Part shown: positions 1-12,700 of the stretch, piece after piece | How positions within the stretch are numbered: the first letter of the stretch is position 1 | Layout of the letters: each line of letters opens with the position of its first letter | Assembly: GCA_026413225.1 (NCBI GenBank) | Contig: CM048553.1 | Span: 46,974,001-47,038,000, forward strand | Direction: 5' to 3' | DNA length: 64,000 bases | Origin: Otis tarda | Lineage: Eukaryota; Chordata; Aves; Otidiformes; Otididae | Program-made: the position numbers and the translations under genes | The notes under the pieces: model-generated | The model's database searches: none | What the model saw: the letters and a program-made list of their open reading frames with translations, nothing else | What the model was told of the DNA's origin: nothing

Positions 1-1674
1 TTTATATCCAAGGGTCTAATCCCTTCCTGCCGTTTTTATTTGTGGTTAGTGTCACTCTTTTATTTTCATGCACAAACAATTTTGCTTTTAGGAGTTATAG
101 GAGAGCCATGTACATCTTTTTCTGAGTTAATCAAATGCAGAAGAAAATAAGTTTGTATCCTGTGAGAAGAAGGTTGTTCAGAAATCCCCGTGTTGCTAGG
201 GTAGGTAGAAGTGCCAACAGAGGCATGTCATGTGGGATGCCGAATCTACTAGAAAGCTTCCCAGAAGTTCTTAGCACATTTGAAACTCTGATTTCAGCTC
301 TGAATAGGTCCCTGTAAAGTCTTAGATGCTCTGAACTCTTGCCTTCCAGAAGAAGGTCCTTTTCATCTAGCTGAAAATCAAACACTAAGTTCCTTTAGTT
401 TTGTATTGATCCGTCCAGTTTTAATTGTGTAGCTAGAAGTGCTCACTGTTGAGGGGCACTGCTGTGTTTTATTATTTATGCTGCTGAACAGGTTATTGTT
501 TCAAGAAATTAATCTGGGCAGCATGGAAATTGCTGAAATGAATGAAGCATCTTAGGTATTTTCAATGGAGTTCATGTTATTAGAAAGAGCATGTAGTTAC
601 TTGTGTGCTACATTAATTCTGCATGTATGACTGAATTGGACAACCACATGATGTAGAATTTTATCTCTAAACCGTTCTGTGGCCTATTTGTGGAATCAGC
701 TTATATCGTTTCCTAAAAAATCTCTTGGGCTGTTGGGCTAGCAGGTTTTTTAGCAATTCATTGTTTATCATGTTTAAATTCTATATATGAGACATGTATT
801 GAAACCAAATGATGTTTCTCTTTTTATAACTGCAGCAGATTCTCAATGCCCTGAGGCAATAACTGACTGGCACACAGAGGGATTAGATAACCATTGCATA
901 GTAGGAATGGCTGGAGAACAGTGGAGCTGCATATACTCCTTTAAACATACCTCATTTTAAAAATGTGACTCAAATGAAGAAAGGCTTTGTGGTCAGATAT
1001 ATATTAAATTAAGTTACAGTTTATTTAAGCACACTGAAGCTATGTTGTAGCATTGCTGGAATTAGAACAATGGGCTACAATGTAGCAAAAGGTCTAGTTA
1101 ATTTTTCTCTGAAACATGTGAGGCATGCCATTACTGTAACTCTTCTGGGAGTACTTTAGATTGAAGGTGTTAAGGTCTGTGATTACATTGCAGGTTCATG
1201 ACACAACTCATCTTACTTCAGGAGTTTTGTAGCAATGAACTGTGACCAGAGAGAATGGGAGAAATGAAAAAAAAGACCTGTCTAGAGTGCATACAGCAGA
1301 AATGTGCAATTATGGAGTTTTTTTGTGGTATTTTATTTGATACCTTGTGTCTCCACATTTGGAGTGGCTTCAGTTTATGAGTTATGAACATGTGTCTGGA
1401 AACACGGCATATTCATTATTGGATAGGAAAAGCAGTTGTGATCTTAGGAGCTTCTGGAAGTCTGGGACTGGAGAGTATCTCCACAGAGTCAAGTGGTACA
1501 AGTTCTTATCAGGTAGTTCCAACTGGTTGATGTATAGCAAGACATGCTGAAGATTGCCCACTGTGCATGTGCTAACCAGCTCCACTGTGCCTCTGCACCA
1601 AGTTTGATGCTGTAGGAAGTGTCAATTTGACACATATCCGCGTTACAGGTTGTCAGTTTTGGGCCCATCATTAA
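1..1674. other. AT-rich unique sequence, no gene seen
   Basis: This stretch has the base composition of ordinary avian intergenic or intronic DNA. The open frames in it (at most about 84 codons) overlap on both strands, show no recognisable domain and lack good flanking splice signals. I see no repeat, RNA gene or regulatory motif worth naming. Confidence 0.6.
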
Positions 1675-2148
1675 AAGAAAGACATTGAGGTGCTGGAGCG
1701 CATCTGAAGAGCAACAAAGCTGGTGAAAGGTTTAGAGAACAAGTCCTATAAGGAGCAGCTGAGGGAACTGGAGTTGTTTAGTCTGGAGAAAAGGAGGCTA
1801 AGGGGAGAACTTACCACTCTCTACAACTACCTGAAAGGAGATTGTAATGAGGTGAGTGTCACTCTCTTCTCCCAAGTAACCAGAGGAAACAGCCTCTAGT
1901 TGCACCAGGGGATGCTTAGGTTGGATATTAGGAAAGATTTCTTCAGCAAAAAGATTGTCTAGTAATGGAACAGGCTGCTCAGGGAAGTGATTGAATCAGC
2001 ATCCCTGGAGATATTTAAAAGACCTGTAGATGTGGTGTTTAGGGACATGGTTTTAGTAGTGGACTTGGCAGTGTTAGGCTAACAGTTGAACTCAATGATT
2101 GTAGGGGTTTTTTTTCCAACCTAAATGATTTTATGTTTCTATGATTCT
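1675..2148 (+). mobile_element. CR1 LINE, 5'-truncated 3' end (older subfamily)
   Basis: About 474 bp of a CR1 non-LTR retrotransposon in plus orientation. It opens with the CR1 segment 'gacattgaggtgctggagcg' and runs through the C-terminal part of the reverse-transcriptase ORF (a block recognisable as EKRRLRGEL..., then a HWNRL-like segment). It finishes in the CR1 3' untranslated end with the 'tttctatgattct' terminus. The reading frame is broken by stops, so this is a dead copy. The sequence around 'tcagggaagtgattgaatcagc' matches the CR1 type also found at 57021-57380 and differs from the copies at 13.6, 19.1 and 31.2 kb. The 5' truncation is normal for CR1, which copies by target-primed reverse transcription. 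No flanking target duplication was identified, as expected for CR1. Confidence 0.92.
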
Positions 2149-2707
2149 CTCTGCTCAAGTGCAGTGGATCTGATCCATATGAGATACACTGGATTTACGG
2201 AGCATACTCTGTACTCTGTCCCTAGTACTTGTGTCTGGGAAACATGACAACTCCACTTTTACACAGCAACTCTATTTGTTTGTGCTCTGTACCTGGAGCC
2301 ACAGATTCTCTGCAGTGCACATACAGACATTTCACAACTGCGTAATATATTACAAATAGACATTACTGAAATTTTATTGAAGACTTCAAAAGATGGGACA
2401 TACTGCGTAATTGTTACTTCATTTCTGGAAAGTTGTTTGCCATGCTGTCCTTTCCCGCTCACAAACTTTTTTTTTTTTCTCCCTCCCAGGCTTCATTCCT
2501 GTACCATTCCACCTTTCACCATCTTTCAGTGCATGCCAAAGGAGTAGTAAGACAACTAGATAGCTACTAGCAGGGCCCCTTCTGCTACTCCTGCTACTCA
2601 AGTGCGAGTCTTGCAACAGCCAGACATTTCTCTGCATTCTTTTAGGTACTGCTCTGGACCACAAGCCTGACTGACTGTGCTTCATCCTCTTAGCTCCCAA
2701 TTTAGTC

Positions 2708-2743
2708 TTCTCTCTCTCTTTTTTTTTTTTTTTTTAAAAAAAA
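2708..2743. repeat. Low-complexity CT / poly-T / poly-A run
   Basis: A short TC dinucleotide stretch runs straight into 17 T and then 8 A. It could be a decayed retroposon tail or plain low complexity, and no element is recognisable beside it. A second shorter T run lies at 2467-2478. Confidence 0.8.
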
Positions 2744-5087
2744 CCTAAACAACTGTGCTGTGTGTAGAGACTTCACATATGGTAAAGGAAGGGGGGAAAA
2801 ATGAGAGATATCTTTTTGGCTTGGAGTCAATATAGATGAAAGTATCTTCTGGCAACTGGAAGATTCCAGTCTCTCTTATCTTCTCTGTGGTAGGAAGCAG
2901 AGCACAGGTGCTACAGATCACTGGGAAAAGACAATGCAAAGTGCCTGGTGTGAGGTACAAGCTTTAATAACAATACCTGCTGGTATCTCAAGTAGATTAG
3001 AAACCTGTCCTTGCAGTCACAAGGGCTAAACTTCTTTCGTAAAGCTTCTGTTCTGCACAAAGAAAGCAAGTTGCAATGAGAAGAGAGACCTAACTCCCCA
3101 GAGCAGTTCCTAACAAAAGAAAGCAGTCTTTTCTGCATTTTTCTACTTGTTTTTTAAAGAGCTTTTATATTGACTTCAGAGGGAAAATATGGTATAAACT
3201 ACTTCTTCAATGCATTTAAAACCAGCAAACTTTATTCTTAAACAAGGTAAATAAAGCCACAGGATGCATAGGTCAGACTTGTCAAAAACATACTGCCTTT
3301 AAATCAGAAGAAACATCTCACACTACATCTTCAAAACAGTTTTACTAGAATTCTGTTTGGCAATAAGACTAGTCTTGGAAACGGTAACCCCACCTAACTT
3401 TAAATTGTAGAATGTCAGAGCTGGGTTTATGTTCACAATGGAACTAAATGATGAACAGCACCAATTGAATGACCTTTATTGAGTAAACAATTTGTTGCAG
3501 TCTCTGGTGAAGCCTTTTCATTGTCATGACTTTAGATTAGGTGATACGATAGAATAAACACTACTGATATCTAACAGTAAAAGAAACATTCAAAATACTG
3601 CTTTATTTCCCTATCCTGCCTACAGACTGTCACTTTGTTCTCATGCATCTGTTAAAGAAAAACCCAAGGCTAATTGAAACATTCACTATTTTCTTTGAAA
3701 ATTAATGCACATGGAAGAGAAATTGAGAGCAAGGGCAAGCTCTATTCTTCCTGCTACATTTATATTGTGTACACAGATGATGGCAGAAACTAATTGTAGT
3801 TTATGGGCTAAGGGCCAGCTTGTGTCAGGAACTCGGGTAGCCATGAGCTTTTCTTTTTGCTCACAATACCTGAATAGCTTGCAAATGAACTGGGCACAAG
3901 TGAAGTGCCTTTGCTTTGGAGTATCATGATAGTGCTTCCTCAGTGCCTCAGGAGCACAGAGGTGAGTATTCATATCTAGTAAACAGCAAACTCAGGTGCT
4001 TCATTTCAGAAACAAATATCTCCGAATTCCTTCTGTGGCAACATGGCAATGCCTTTTGGGAACTACATTCCAAGACCCTTAGCCATGTTCTCTGCAGGAT
4101 GTGCTAAGGAAATGAGGCTGTCTCTCTATCCTTCTCCTGTTGTAGTTCAGGACATGGTATTAACCAGAGTAACTTGTTGCCTTGAATGGGATGCTGCAGT
4201 ATTTGGATACATCTTTTCAAAGGCCAACATGTCTTTGGTCAGCTTGCAACATAGAAGGGTGTTTGAATGGCATGGTTTGTTTTTCTGAGCATAGGCAATT
4301 GTATGTTCCATATGAAGAGTGTCCTTAGGCACCAGGCACTTTCAGAAGGGTGTGAAAGCAGAATACCAGGCTAAGCAAGCAGCTCACAGATAAATTATGA
4401 GAGCACAGATGGGATGCAGTGCTGAAGCCCACAGGGAATGAGCAACAGAACTGAGCATACATTTTCTTCGATGATGATTGGGTAGAGACTGTGTGCTTGG
4501 TAGCAGGTTCTGATTTTATATTTCAGTGCAGTCATGTGAATTTTGATGAGGTTTAAGGAGCTACCTATTTAGTCACACCTTAGGGAAATTTTCATATGCT
4601 AAATATTTTATTGTCTTGCTGTCTTATAGCATGTTTCTGTTCTTATTGTGGGAGAAGAATTGGAGTCTTCTTTTGTCAGTTATTTAAAACAAACTGGTAA
4701 AAAATTGGTTTTGTAAGCAATCAGGTCCACGCTAAAAAGTTCCCTTCTCCAATTCTGTGCTAATAAATAGGGAATTTACTTATATCCATGACAAATTCAA
4801 CAGAGAAAGTAATCAGCCCTTGTGTGTGGTACATAAATTATTTTTGTCAACTTGAAACCTATCAGTAAGTTTATCAGGTAAAGATAATTGGTTTAGATAT
4901 GTTCATGTTTCTGATATTAATCTAGCTGTTTAACTCCCTTTATAGGTTTGATCCTCATTAGCTGTCATATGCATAATTTATGATCCAGTTTTTCAAAGCA
5001 TAGAATTCTGTACATCGGGCCCCATCTATCTTCCTTTTAAGTTTCCCTACAGAAAACTTCAGAACAAAGAGGATCAAATCATATTAA

Positions 5088-5116
5088 TGTATAAACCTAC
5101 ATTATAGGTTTATACA
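5088..5116. repeat. Perfect 11-bp inverted repeat, 7-base loop
   Basis: The arms tgtataaacct and aggtttataca are exact reverse complements around the loop acattat. Four bases further on is a second palindrome (5120-5135). Possible meanings are a short hairpin, a remnant terminal structure of a small DNA transposon, or chance in AT-rich DNA. No element-sized body was found with these arms as ends. Confidence 0.7.
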
Positions 5117-5119
5117 TAC

Positions 5120-5135
5120 CTATGTGATCACATAG
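5120..5135. repeat. 16-bp perfect palindrome
   Basis: ctatgtgatcacatag reads the same on both strands. It lies just after the inverted repeat at 5088-5116. Function unknown; the TGATCA core is a common palindrome and may be chance. Confidence 0.7.
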
Positions 5136-6566
5136 TGAGTGATTGAAAAAGCAGTGTATATCCCCTGCAAACCAATATCATCATTTTGTGGGACTCCAAC
5201 TATGTGGAAAGGATGTGAGATTGTTTGATTGATTTTTCCAGTAAGTGATGCATATATGTTTGGTTACTACAGAGATCTAATGTTCATCTAAAATAAGCTG
5301 TTCAAGACTTGGTATATTTGGCAGGATGCTTGTCAGTGTTCAAGGTCGTGTGGCTGGGTGATCTGCTAGAGATCTCGGAACAGCTGAGGTATTACAGGAG
5401 GACAAAAAGATGGTAAGAGCAGGAGACATCAAGGGAGCGCAGGTGGAAGTAGGAGCCTGCCCCAGGGCAACACGTTTGGATATAAGTGAGGAGGTGAGAA
5501 GTGGATATTAACAGAGCTTCATGCAACTACACTTCCATATGGCTAAGCATCTGTGTGCTTGCTCCTCTCAAAAACACATTTTCCTATTACAGCTTGGAGC
5601 TGATTTGTTCAGAGATGCACTCCAGGCCATAGCATAATGAAGCAAAGCCTTGCTTTCTACTTGTGTTGTGATATTTTAATTAAACACCAGGTAAAATATT
5701 AAAAAAGCTTCTAGGTGTCTTAGAAGTCTAACTTACTTTTTAATCAGATTTCTTCAATCAATGTTGAATTAGTCTTAAACTCTATTTGAGCCAGTGTGAA
5801 AATGGGGCCTAAGTACCTGTATCTAATCTGTATTGGTATTTCTTTATTTTAAAGAATCCTTGTGTTTGTTAGAAAAGGTAGAAAATGAGAGATATTATTT
5901 TTATGCTCTTCCCTTAAATCACTCAGGCTGGCTTGTGAAGCTGAATAGTAAGCACTAGCACTGGCAGAAGAGAGTAGGAAATTAACTAAAAGTGTAAAGG
6001 AGAAACCTATTTTTCATAACATGTGATTCTTTCCTAGACTTATAACAACACCACTGAGCAGACTATTCTGTTCTTCATTTATGTATCTTAAAAGTGCACG
6101 TGATAATTGATGCTACTCAGACTGCAGAACCTTACCTTTTAAATCTTCACTAATGTATTTTGTAAACACTGTGTTTGCTTTTGATGGAAGAAATATTTTT
6201 GTGTGTGCTACTTGGTTTTCTTTTATTCTTTCTCTTCAGTCACTCTTGCTTTACTTTGCTATAATGCTTTAGCTAAGCATTTTAAAATAATATATATTAA
6301 ATAGATTTGAAATTGAAACAGAATAAATTTGGAAGATTTTAGGAAGATGGTGAAATTTTAATTGCAGCTAAGAGATGTTTGCTGATACGTGTCTTTACTG
6401 GGTGATGGAATATACTGGATAACAAAATTATAAAGAATTATGAGATTCTATGATTCTACAGTTATGTAATATTTCAATTTGAGCTGCTCTTCTGGGCTTT
6501 TGGTCCTGAGATGAAATACTTCAGATGTAGTTTAAACACCTCTTGTTTTTCTCCATTTGTATCTAG

Positions 6567-6602
6567 TACAAACATTACTGAAGCATCTATGTACTCATTT
6601 AG
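6567..6602 (+). other. Putative 36-bp microexon (unassigned)
   Basis: The stretch is bounded by an unusually good acceptor (a pyrimidine-rich tract ending ttgtatctag) and a good donor (TTTAG followed by gtaagaat). One frame reads TNITEASMYSF with no stop and another reads QTLLKHLCTHL. The length is a multiple of three, as in many symmetric microexons. I could not match it to a known protein, and strong acceptor-donor pairs this close do arise by chance in a window this large. Confidence 0.13.
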
Positions 6603-8260
6603 GTAAGAATCACTCATTGATGTCTTTTCTGCAAAGCTGGTACAGTTAGCAGTGTGTGCAATCCACAGCCTTCACTCTTTAGACCTTCCTGTCTTCTTCA
6701 TGCAGAAGCAATTCCTGCAGATCCCAACTAGCCTGAAATCTGTGAGGAGAGAGCTGAACTCAAACAGTACCAGAAATGACATCTCCCCTTGGAATGTGGC
6801 TGTGACAGGAAATAACCTTCTACTGTTTATATTTCCACTTTTCAGAGTAAAAGCACAGTCTGGATATAATTACCTCTTCTGAATATTTTGGAGGAGGGAT
6901 GCAAATTAAAGTATATTATTACACATGGCACCATTTTCATCACATTTCAAAATTCTTTGGGAAACCACATATTTCTATTTAACTACTTCTTTCAAGAAAA
7001 ACTATGCTAAGTTATTTAAATTAAGATAAAAAGCATAGTTGAATGTCCATTTTGCTTAGTCCTGTTTTGACTCAAAACCTGATGTTTGTAGAAAAATGTA
7101 CTGCATCACATTTCTAAGCCCACTATTGATACAGCCATATCGATTATATCCAAAAGAAGTTGAATCTTAAAGAATTGACTCCTAAATGTTCCACTAAGAT
7201 ATGTACTCACTTTGCAAACAAATGTGTGTTTCATAGCAAAGTACATTAAAAAAAATAAAAGCCACTTGTGCAGAACTCTAGAACTTTTTGCAAAAATATC
7301 AAGAACCACTAGAAATATCACTGAATATAATAAAATATGTAAACAAAGAGAACTGCTTTTCTTTGAAAACAGAAGTAAAAAATTCTTTCCTGTAAAAATC
7401 TTCAAAAAGAATTTCAATTACACAGTTCACATAATAAGTTTTCTAAAGAAAGTGTAATCCTGTGTTAATTAAGCTTCCTTAACTTGACAGTACAAGGTTT
7501 GGTTTGAACCCAAAAACATCTTCTGGAGTTTTGATATCTCCTTGAATAAGCTTAGAAAGAAAGAGAGGTTCTGCAAAGGAGACTTTGTACCAGTCATTTT
7601 AAGCCTTCCAAAAGGAGCTTTTGCAAGTTTCATATATCAGGGTTTTTTTGTATTTGCAAAAGCCCAGACTTGTGAGTATATCTTTCTTTTTCATCACCTT
7701 GAGCATATATGGTTATAAATTTCTTTTTGAGTGACTAATGATAAACTTCCTGCAAGCAGGAATGTAAATACATCTGAACTGCGTTTCCTAGGATGGCAAA
7801 TTCTACATCACTCAATTTTTAAATCAGCACTACATTTCTTTTAATAATTTAATTTCTTTCAAACAAAAATTTTAGGCTGTATTCAGCGACTGCTCTATAA
7901 TACCTAGGAGAATTTTTTAAAATCTCAGTGTCAGGTTACATGACTGTAAATTCTTTTCAGATCTTGAAATGTTTCATTGTGCTCTGCATGGACACTGGAT
8001 CTTGAAAAAGGTGGAGGGGATTGGGGAGATGGAATGGGCATGGAAGTTAGAAAATACTAAGTGAAGTCAGAGGACAGAATGGCATGACAGGACAAAAATG
8101 TAAGATAAATAAGATAAAGGAGGACATAGTTGAGCATGCAATTTCAGAAAGCCAGAAGAAGGTAATGTACAGACCACAAAAGCAAGCGTAAGGTGCAGAG
8201 TTGATTGAAGATGAGTTAGCTACATTGCACATTTTCATCAGAAACAAGCTCTGCACTTAC

Positions 8261-8334
8261 CTGGCCAAGCCTTCAACTTCTCAGGTATGCTGCCTCCATC
8301 CAGTGTAGCTGAATTGGTTCCATCTTTCTTTTGC
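8261..8334 (-). other. Putative internal coding exon, minus strand (unassigned)
   Basis: On the minus strand a pyrimidine-rich acceptor ending ggatcactactag precedes 74 bases that end CCAG at a perfect consensus donor, gtaagtgc. One frame is stop-free across the whole exon (24 complete codons, beginning QKKDGTNSATLDGG and ending EKLKAWP), with an unbiased, soluble-protein-like composition; the other two frames stop. I do not recognise the protein. The exon could belong to a large minus-strand gene whose introns fill this region, or be a coincidental ORF between fortuitous splice sites. No neighbouring exon on the same strand could be joined to it convincingly. Confidence 0.2.
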
Positions 8335-8710
8335 CTAGTAGTGATCCAAAGGTAGGAAAATGAAGAAATTTCTCAGGGCCAACAGGCTATGAAATACATT
8401 TTGAATAATGCAGCTACTTCTACTATGCAAAATGAAATTTATCAGCTTAGCTACTATGCCAAGTAGCTATAAATAGATCTTCTCATTAGATAACATAACA
8501 GCTATATATTTCATGTGATTTTTTTTGCTTCTGATGGCAAACACTGCTACCTCATAGTGCCAGACTGATTTTTATAAAGGGATTCCTAGCTGATATAAAA
8601 TGTCATTATTCCACTGACTTAAATCCAGCTATGACTCAGTTTAAGTTAGGGGTTTGGTCAAAGTGTTTGATAGATCGTGGCAAGAGGAACAGTAGTGCGA
8701 GAGGAAAAAA

Positions 8711-8731
8711 GAGTGAGCGAGTGAGTGAGTG
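8711..8731. repeat. Short GAGT/GAGC tetranucleotide repeat
   Basis: About five tandem units of GAGT with one GAGC variant. It is a minor microsatellite with no evident function. Confidence 0.8.
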
Positions 8732-9520
8732 ACCTTGGTTTTACAAAACACTCATCTGATTTCTGAGTGAAAAAGTTATGAAATGATAAATGCACACTAC
8801 CATCTTATTGACTAGCTCATTTATTTTTATGTGTGCTGACCACAGAGTCCTGTAACGTATGATTGCGTACCTTAATTCTACTGAGGGAAAATCTTTAAAA
8901 TGCTTTTTTTTTTTTTTCTTTATGTCAAGGAATGGCAATGAATTTAGTTGCCAAGTAAATCACAAAAACAATCTGCTGGGTTATTTTGTAGTATTAATAA
9001 CTTCACAATGACAACAAAATAGTTTTATTACTCTTTTTCCCATCCTATACTGGCAGACATATATTAATTGAAAAAAGATATATTATTTGAAATTCTGGTT
9101 TTGGATCCATATCAACTCCTGTTTTTTCCCAAAGTTTCCAGTAAATTGGAATGTGGAGTTTCTATGATTCCTAGGTAGTATGGAAAGGCCATTTCATAAT
9201 TTGGGTAGCAATTGCTTATTAATTTCTCCAGAATTTCTGAGTTTTGAATCAAATCCACCTGGGATAGGACCTATGAACAATCACTGATCATGCAAGAAAT
9301 AATAAACTGCAATAAGTTAAACAGCTACAAGTTATATCAGCCCCAGAATGGGTACCCAGAAATGAACAAAGCTTAAAAAATGTTATTTGAAGGCACTGGC
9401 AAGAAAGAGAAGCCATCATACTGCTGTTTCTTTAAGGGGCAGATGAACCAGCCCATGAACAATTTCTTGAAAACTCTTTCTGCTTTCAAAAGCCTCAAGT
9501 GTAGATGTCTAAAAATTTTT

Positions 9521-9710
9521 TAAGGTGGTGTAACACTGGCACAGGTTGCTCTGAGAGGTGGTGGATGCCCCATCCCTGGAAACATTCAAGGCCAGGTTGG
9601 ACAGGGCTCTGAGCAACCTGATCTGGTTGGAGATGTCCCTGCTCCTTGCAGGGGGGCTGGACTAGATGACCTTTAAAGGTCCCTTCCAACCCTAACTGTT
9701 CTATGATTCT
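9521..9710 (+). mobile_element. CR1 LINE 3' end, truncated
   Basis: About 190 bp of CR1 in plus orientation. It contains the segment complementary to the classic 'ggatggggcatccaccacc' signature, then 'gatgtccctgctccttgcag' and 'ggtcccttccaaccctaact', and closes with 'gttctatgattct'. It is heavily 5'-truncated, so only the extreme C-terminus of the RT ORF and the 3' UTR remain. It is the same subfamily as the copies at 13628, 19110 and 31226 but inserted in the opposite direction. Confidence 0.95.
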
Positions 9711-12700
9711 AAGGAGTGAGTTTCTCACATTTATACCTGTCCTACTGATTTCTGGGGTGCCAAGGACTTGAGTCAGGTAAGGATGTAAACCATAATTTCA
9801 ACCCAGGGAAGACCATGCCAGCAGCCCCACTCTGCATTTGTTTGTAACAATGTCCACTACTGAGAAAACAGCTTAATTTAACTGCATAGGCTAATTGACA
9901 CCAAATAAATGTTACTATGTTGGTTAAGAAGAATGACTCAAAGTCCTAAAATTGTTTCAATACTGAGAGCTTTTCTTCCTTGATAAAGTAGACAAAAATG
10001 AAGTTTCCTGATTTGTGTTGACTTTAAAAATTAATGATAGTCTTACAGAACCAAGTGTCAGCAATAAAAAAAAATAGTTTTTATCATATATTTGGCCATC
10101 TTCTTTTTGTTCTTTTCTCATTTAAGATTAATTGTGTTTGACCACAGTCAAGGACAGTGTGATTTTTAAACCTTTCTAGTGTTACTTAAAGGAATATTGT
10201 CAAATACTTCCATAGATTCTAATTTATATCTCTGGTTAACCATATTAGATTTTTGACAGTTGCATTTTTCCTCTGGTGATCTTATCCTTTTTGAAAACTG
10301 TTTCCCTCTCTCATCTGTATGAAACAAAAGCAATCTCTGGGGGTGATTGCCAAGGTACTATATTTCCATTTTTTTTTTAACTGCATGGAAAGAAAAAGAA
10401 TTCAGCCACATACAGCAAGCTTCTAGCTTTTCTACTCAACCAAGACATTCAATAGCAAGCATTTAACAGAAGGTACAAGGGCACTGTTATACTTTGGGCT
10501 TGTACAGGTACATAAGTTCCCAGGAGACAGGAATAGTTGAAGTAGAGTCTGGCTGTAGTGTGTAAAATGAAACATATGCATACAACTTTTGGAGGAAAAA
10601 GCTCTAATTTTACTTTGATTTTTAATGCCAATAAAGAGCCAAATCAAATGTTTTAGGCAGCTGTTGCCTCCTTAAATGGCATGCAGCTGTGGATAAAACA
10701 AAATTAAAAGCTAATTTGTTTAAAGACAAAAACAAGCTATGAAACCATTTTGTATTAACTGTTCTTTAGCCCTCTGTACTTTTTAAGGTGCAATGGTCTT
10801 TGCTGCTGATGTCTTCAAATGGAGAAAAAAAGTGAATTTTGAGGGGCACGCACAGTATCACATTTACAGTGTTCTTTATCAGAAAATGTTGAAAGACTTC
10901 TGGAGAATGTTCACACCTCTTTTTTGCTTCAGTCTGAATACTTCCCTATTAAAGTTGTGGTGTTGTATAGTGAGAAAGATGTGAATTCCAGATAATGTTT
11001 ACTGAAAGAGAAATTCTTATGCTTTCCCTCATGCTGAATAACTTTTTGCACATTTTTGAATTAGTATTCTGCATGTACTGAAGCCCTGTGTTTAGATATG
11101 ATAGCTGTGATATTTCACTGCACAGTATTTTAATTTAAATAAACAGTCTAATTTAATTCTTTAAATAATATTTGCTAAATATCATAAAGGCCACCGTATT
11201 ATAGATGTCCCCTTGATATATGGGGATCAAGTATTTTAATAAAGTACATTTTAATTAAAAAAAAAGAAATATCAACTTTACAATATTTTAAAATTCTGCG
11301 TCTGCGCCAATAGTGGTATAAATTAGATGGACTGGCAGCCTTTTGATTGCAGTGCCTTCAGTTTTCTTAAAAATAATTTGCCTTAGGGACAGAGCTGCAA
11401 TTTAACAGTCACACACTTACATCATAGGAAAGAGAAACAAAACCTTTTTCAGTGCCTTTCCAGGAAGGTAAGTGCTGTTAATGCAAAGTTTGTTCAGCAT
11501 CCCTATGGAATTACAAGAGTGAGGCCTTGACCCTCAACTGGAATATGATAGCTCAGATCTCTGTATCTGTGAAGAATCCTTTTTAAGTCATTGGTGTACA
11601 CCTGAGTGCTTTTTTGTCCCAGTTTATAATCTGGTCTGTTTGTTTTAAAAGATCACAAGAATTTAACTGAATAAAATCAGTCTTAATGTACTTCACAAAG
11701 ATAGTGCACGTTAAAGAAGAGGTTAATATCACAAAGATGACCTTGTTAACAAACTAAGGTCAGTATGAAACAGTTTTTAATCCCAGGTCAAGCAATGATG
11801 AATTGAAAACAATGCTGTGCTTGATTTCAGGTTCACCATTCATATGTTGCTTTTTCTGCTTGCAGAGAGAGAGGGGGGGAAATGATCATTCTTATATTGT
11901 TCTCTCTTCATCATGATAAGTAGAAAATTGCACCTGCAGGCATGTGAAGTCTACCAGCTTGTATCTAAGAGTAGGATTGTACCCCTGCTCTTTGAAGGAA
12001 GACATACTGAGCACTTTGCCATGTGCCTAAAGAAATGGTTTATTTTGGCTTTACTGTGCTCTGGTGGTTCTGACACATAGACGTCTTGTTTGTCTACACT
12101 TGCCTTTTATGTCCTTGCAAAAAGGGGCTTCAAATAGCATAAGTAATGTGTGTTCAGCAGTAAGGTACAATACCTAAGCTCAGAGAAATATTGAATGACC
12201 TTTGTTTAAAAACATAGCTTGTGCAGAAGAGTGTCATTATATGCAGAGGGGAGATGGAGCATCAGCAGCCTCCCCATTTACAGAGGAGCATTTAGAAATA
12301 GCTGGCCTTATATTTGTTGTGTAACATTAAACACTAAGAAAAGGAACTATAGATTTTCAGATCCAAATCCTCAGACATATAAATAGCTTTGAGAAGCCAG
12401 GCTGTAGAAGTGAGAATGTTGTGATGGTATGCGACCCATTTTGTTAGGTATTGTGCACACAAAAAAGAAAAATTATACTCTTATACTGCAAATTAAATCT
12501 TAAACACAAGTCAACGTATTATAAAAAAAATTGAGACCAAAAAGAGAGGACACCAGCTAATTCAAGTAGTGTTGCAATTCTGTGAAGAGTGCCTTAGCAA
12601 AGATAGATGTGAGGAGATTAATAAAGCAGCTATGTAGATGTTGATGTTAACAGATGCCTAAAGATGAGGGACAGCAGGGAAGGAAAAGACATGCCAAAGA

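Larger units (their letters stand above)
2149..9520. other. Unique AT-rich DNA between CR1 copies
   Basis: No recognisable gene. Within it are a CT/T/A low-complexity run (2708-2743), two adjacent inverted repeats (5088-5135), a putative 36-bp microexon (6567-6602), a putative minus-strand exon (8261-8334) and a short GAGT repeat (8711-8731), each listed separately. The open frames at 3.7-4.3 kb and 7.1-7.5 kb occur on both strands at once and have no recognisable protein motif, so I treat them as chance. Confidence 0.55.

Noticed and set aside
5325-5412. Possible plus-strand exon (acceptor tttggcag, donor gatg/gtaaga)
   Set aside because: The acceptor has a weak pyrimidine tract, two of three frames stop, and the third is open only for about 38 codons. 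Too weak to list as a feature.
6443-6459. 'gattctatgattctac', resembling the CR1 terminal repeat
   Set aside because: Only about 16 bp, with no adjacent CR1 sequence. Too short to distinguish from chance.
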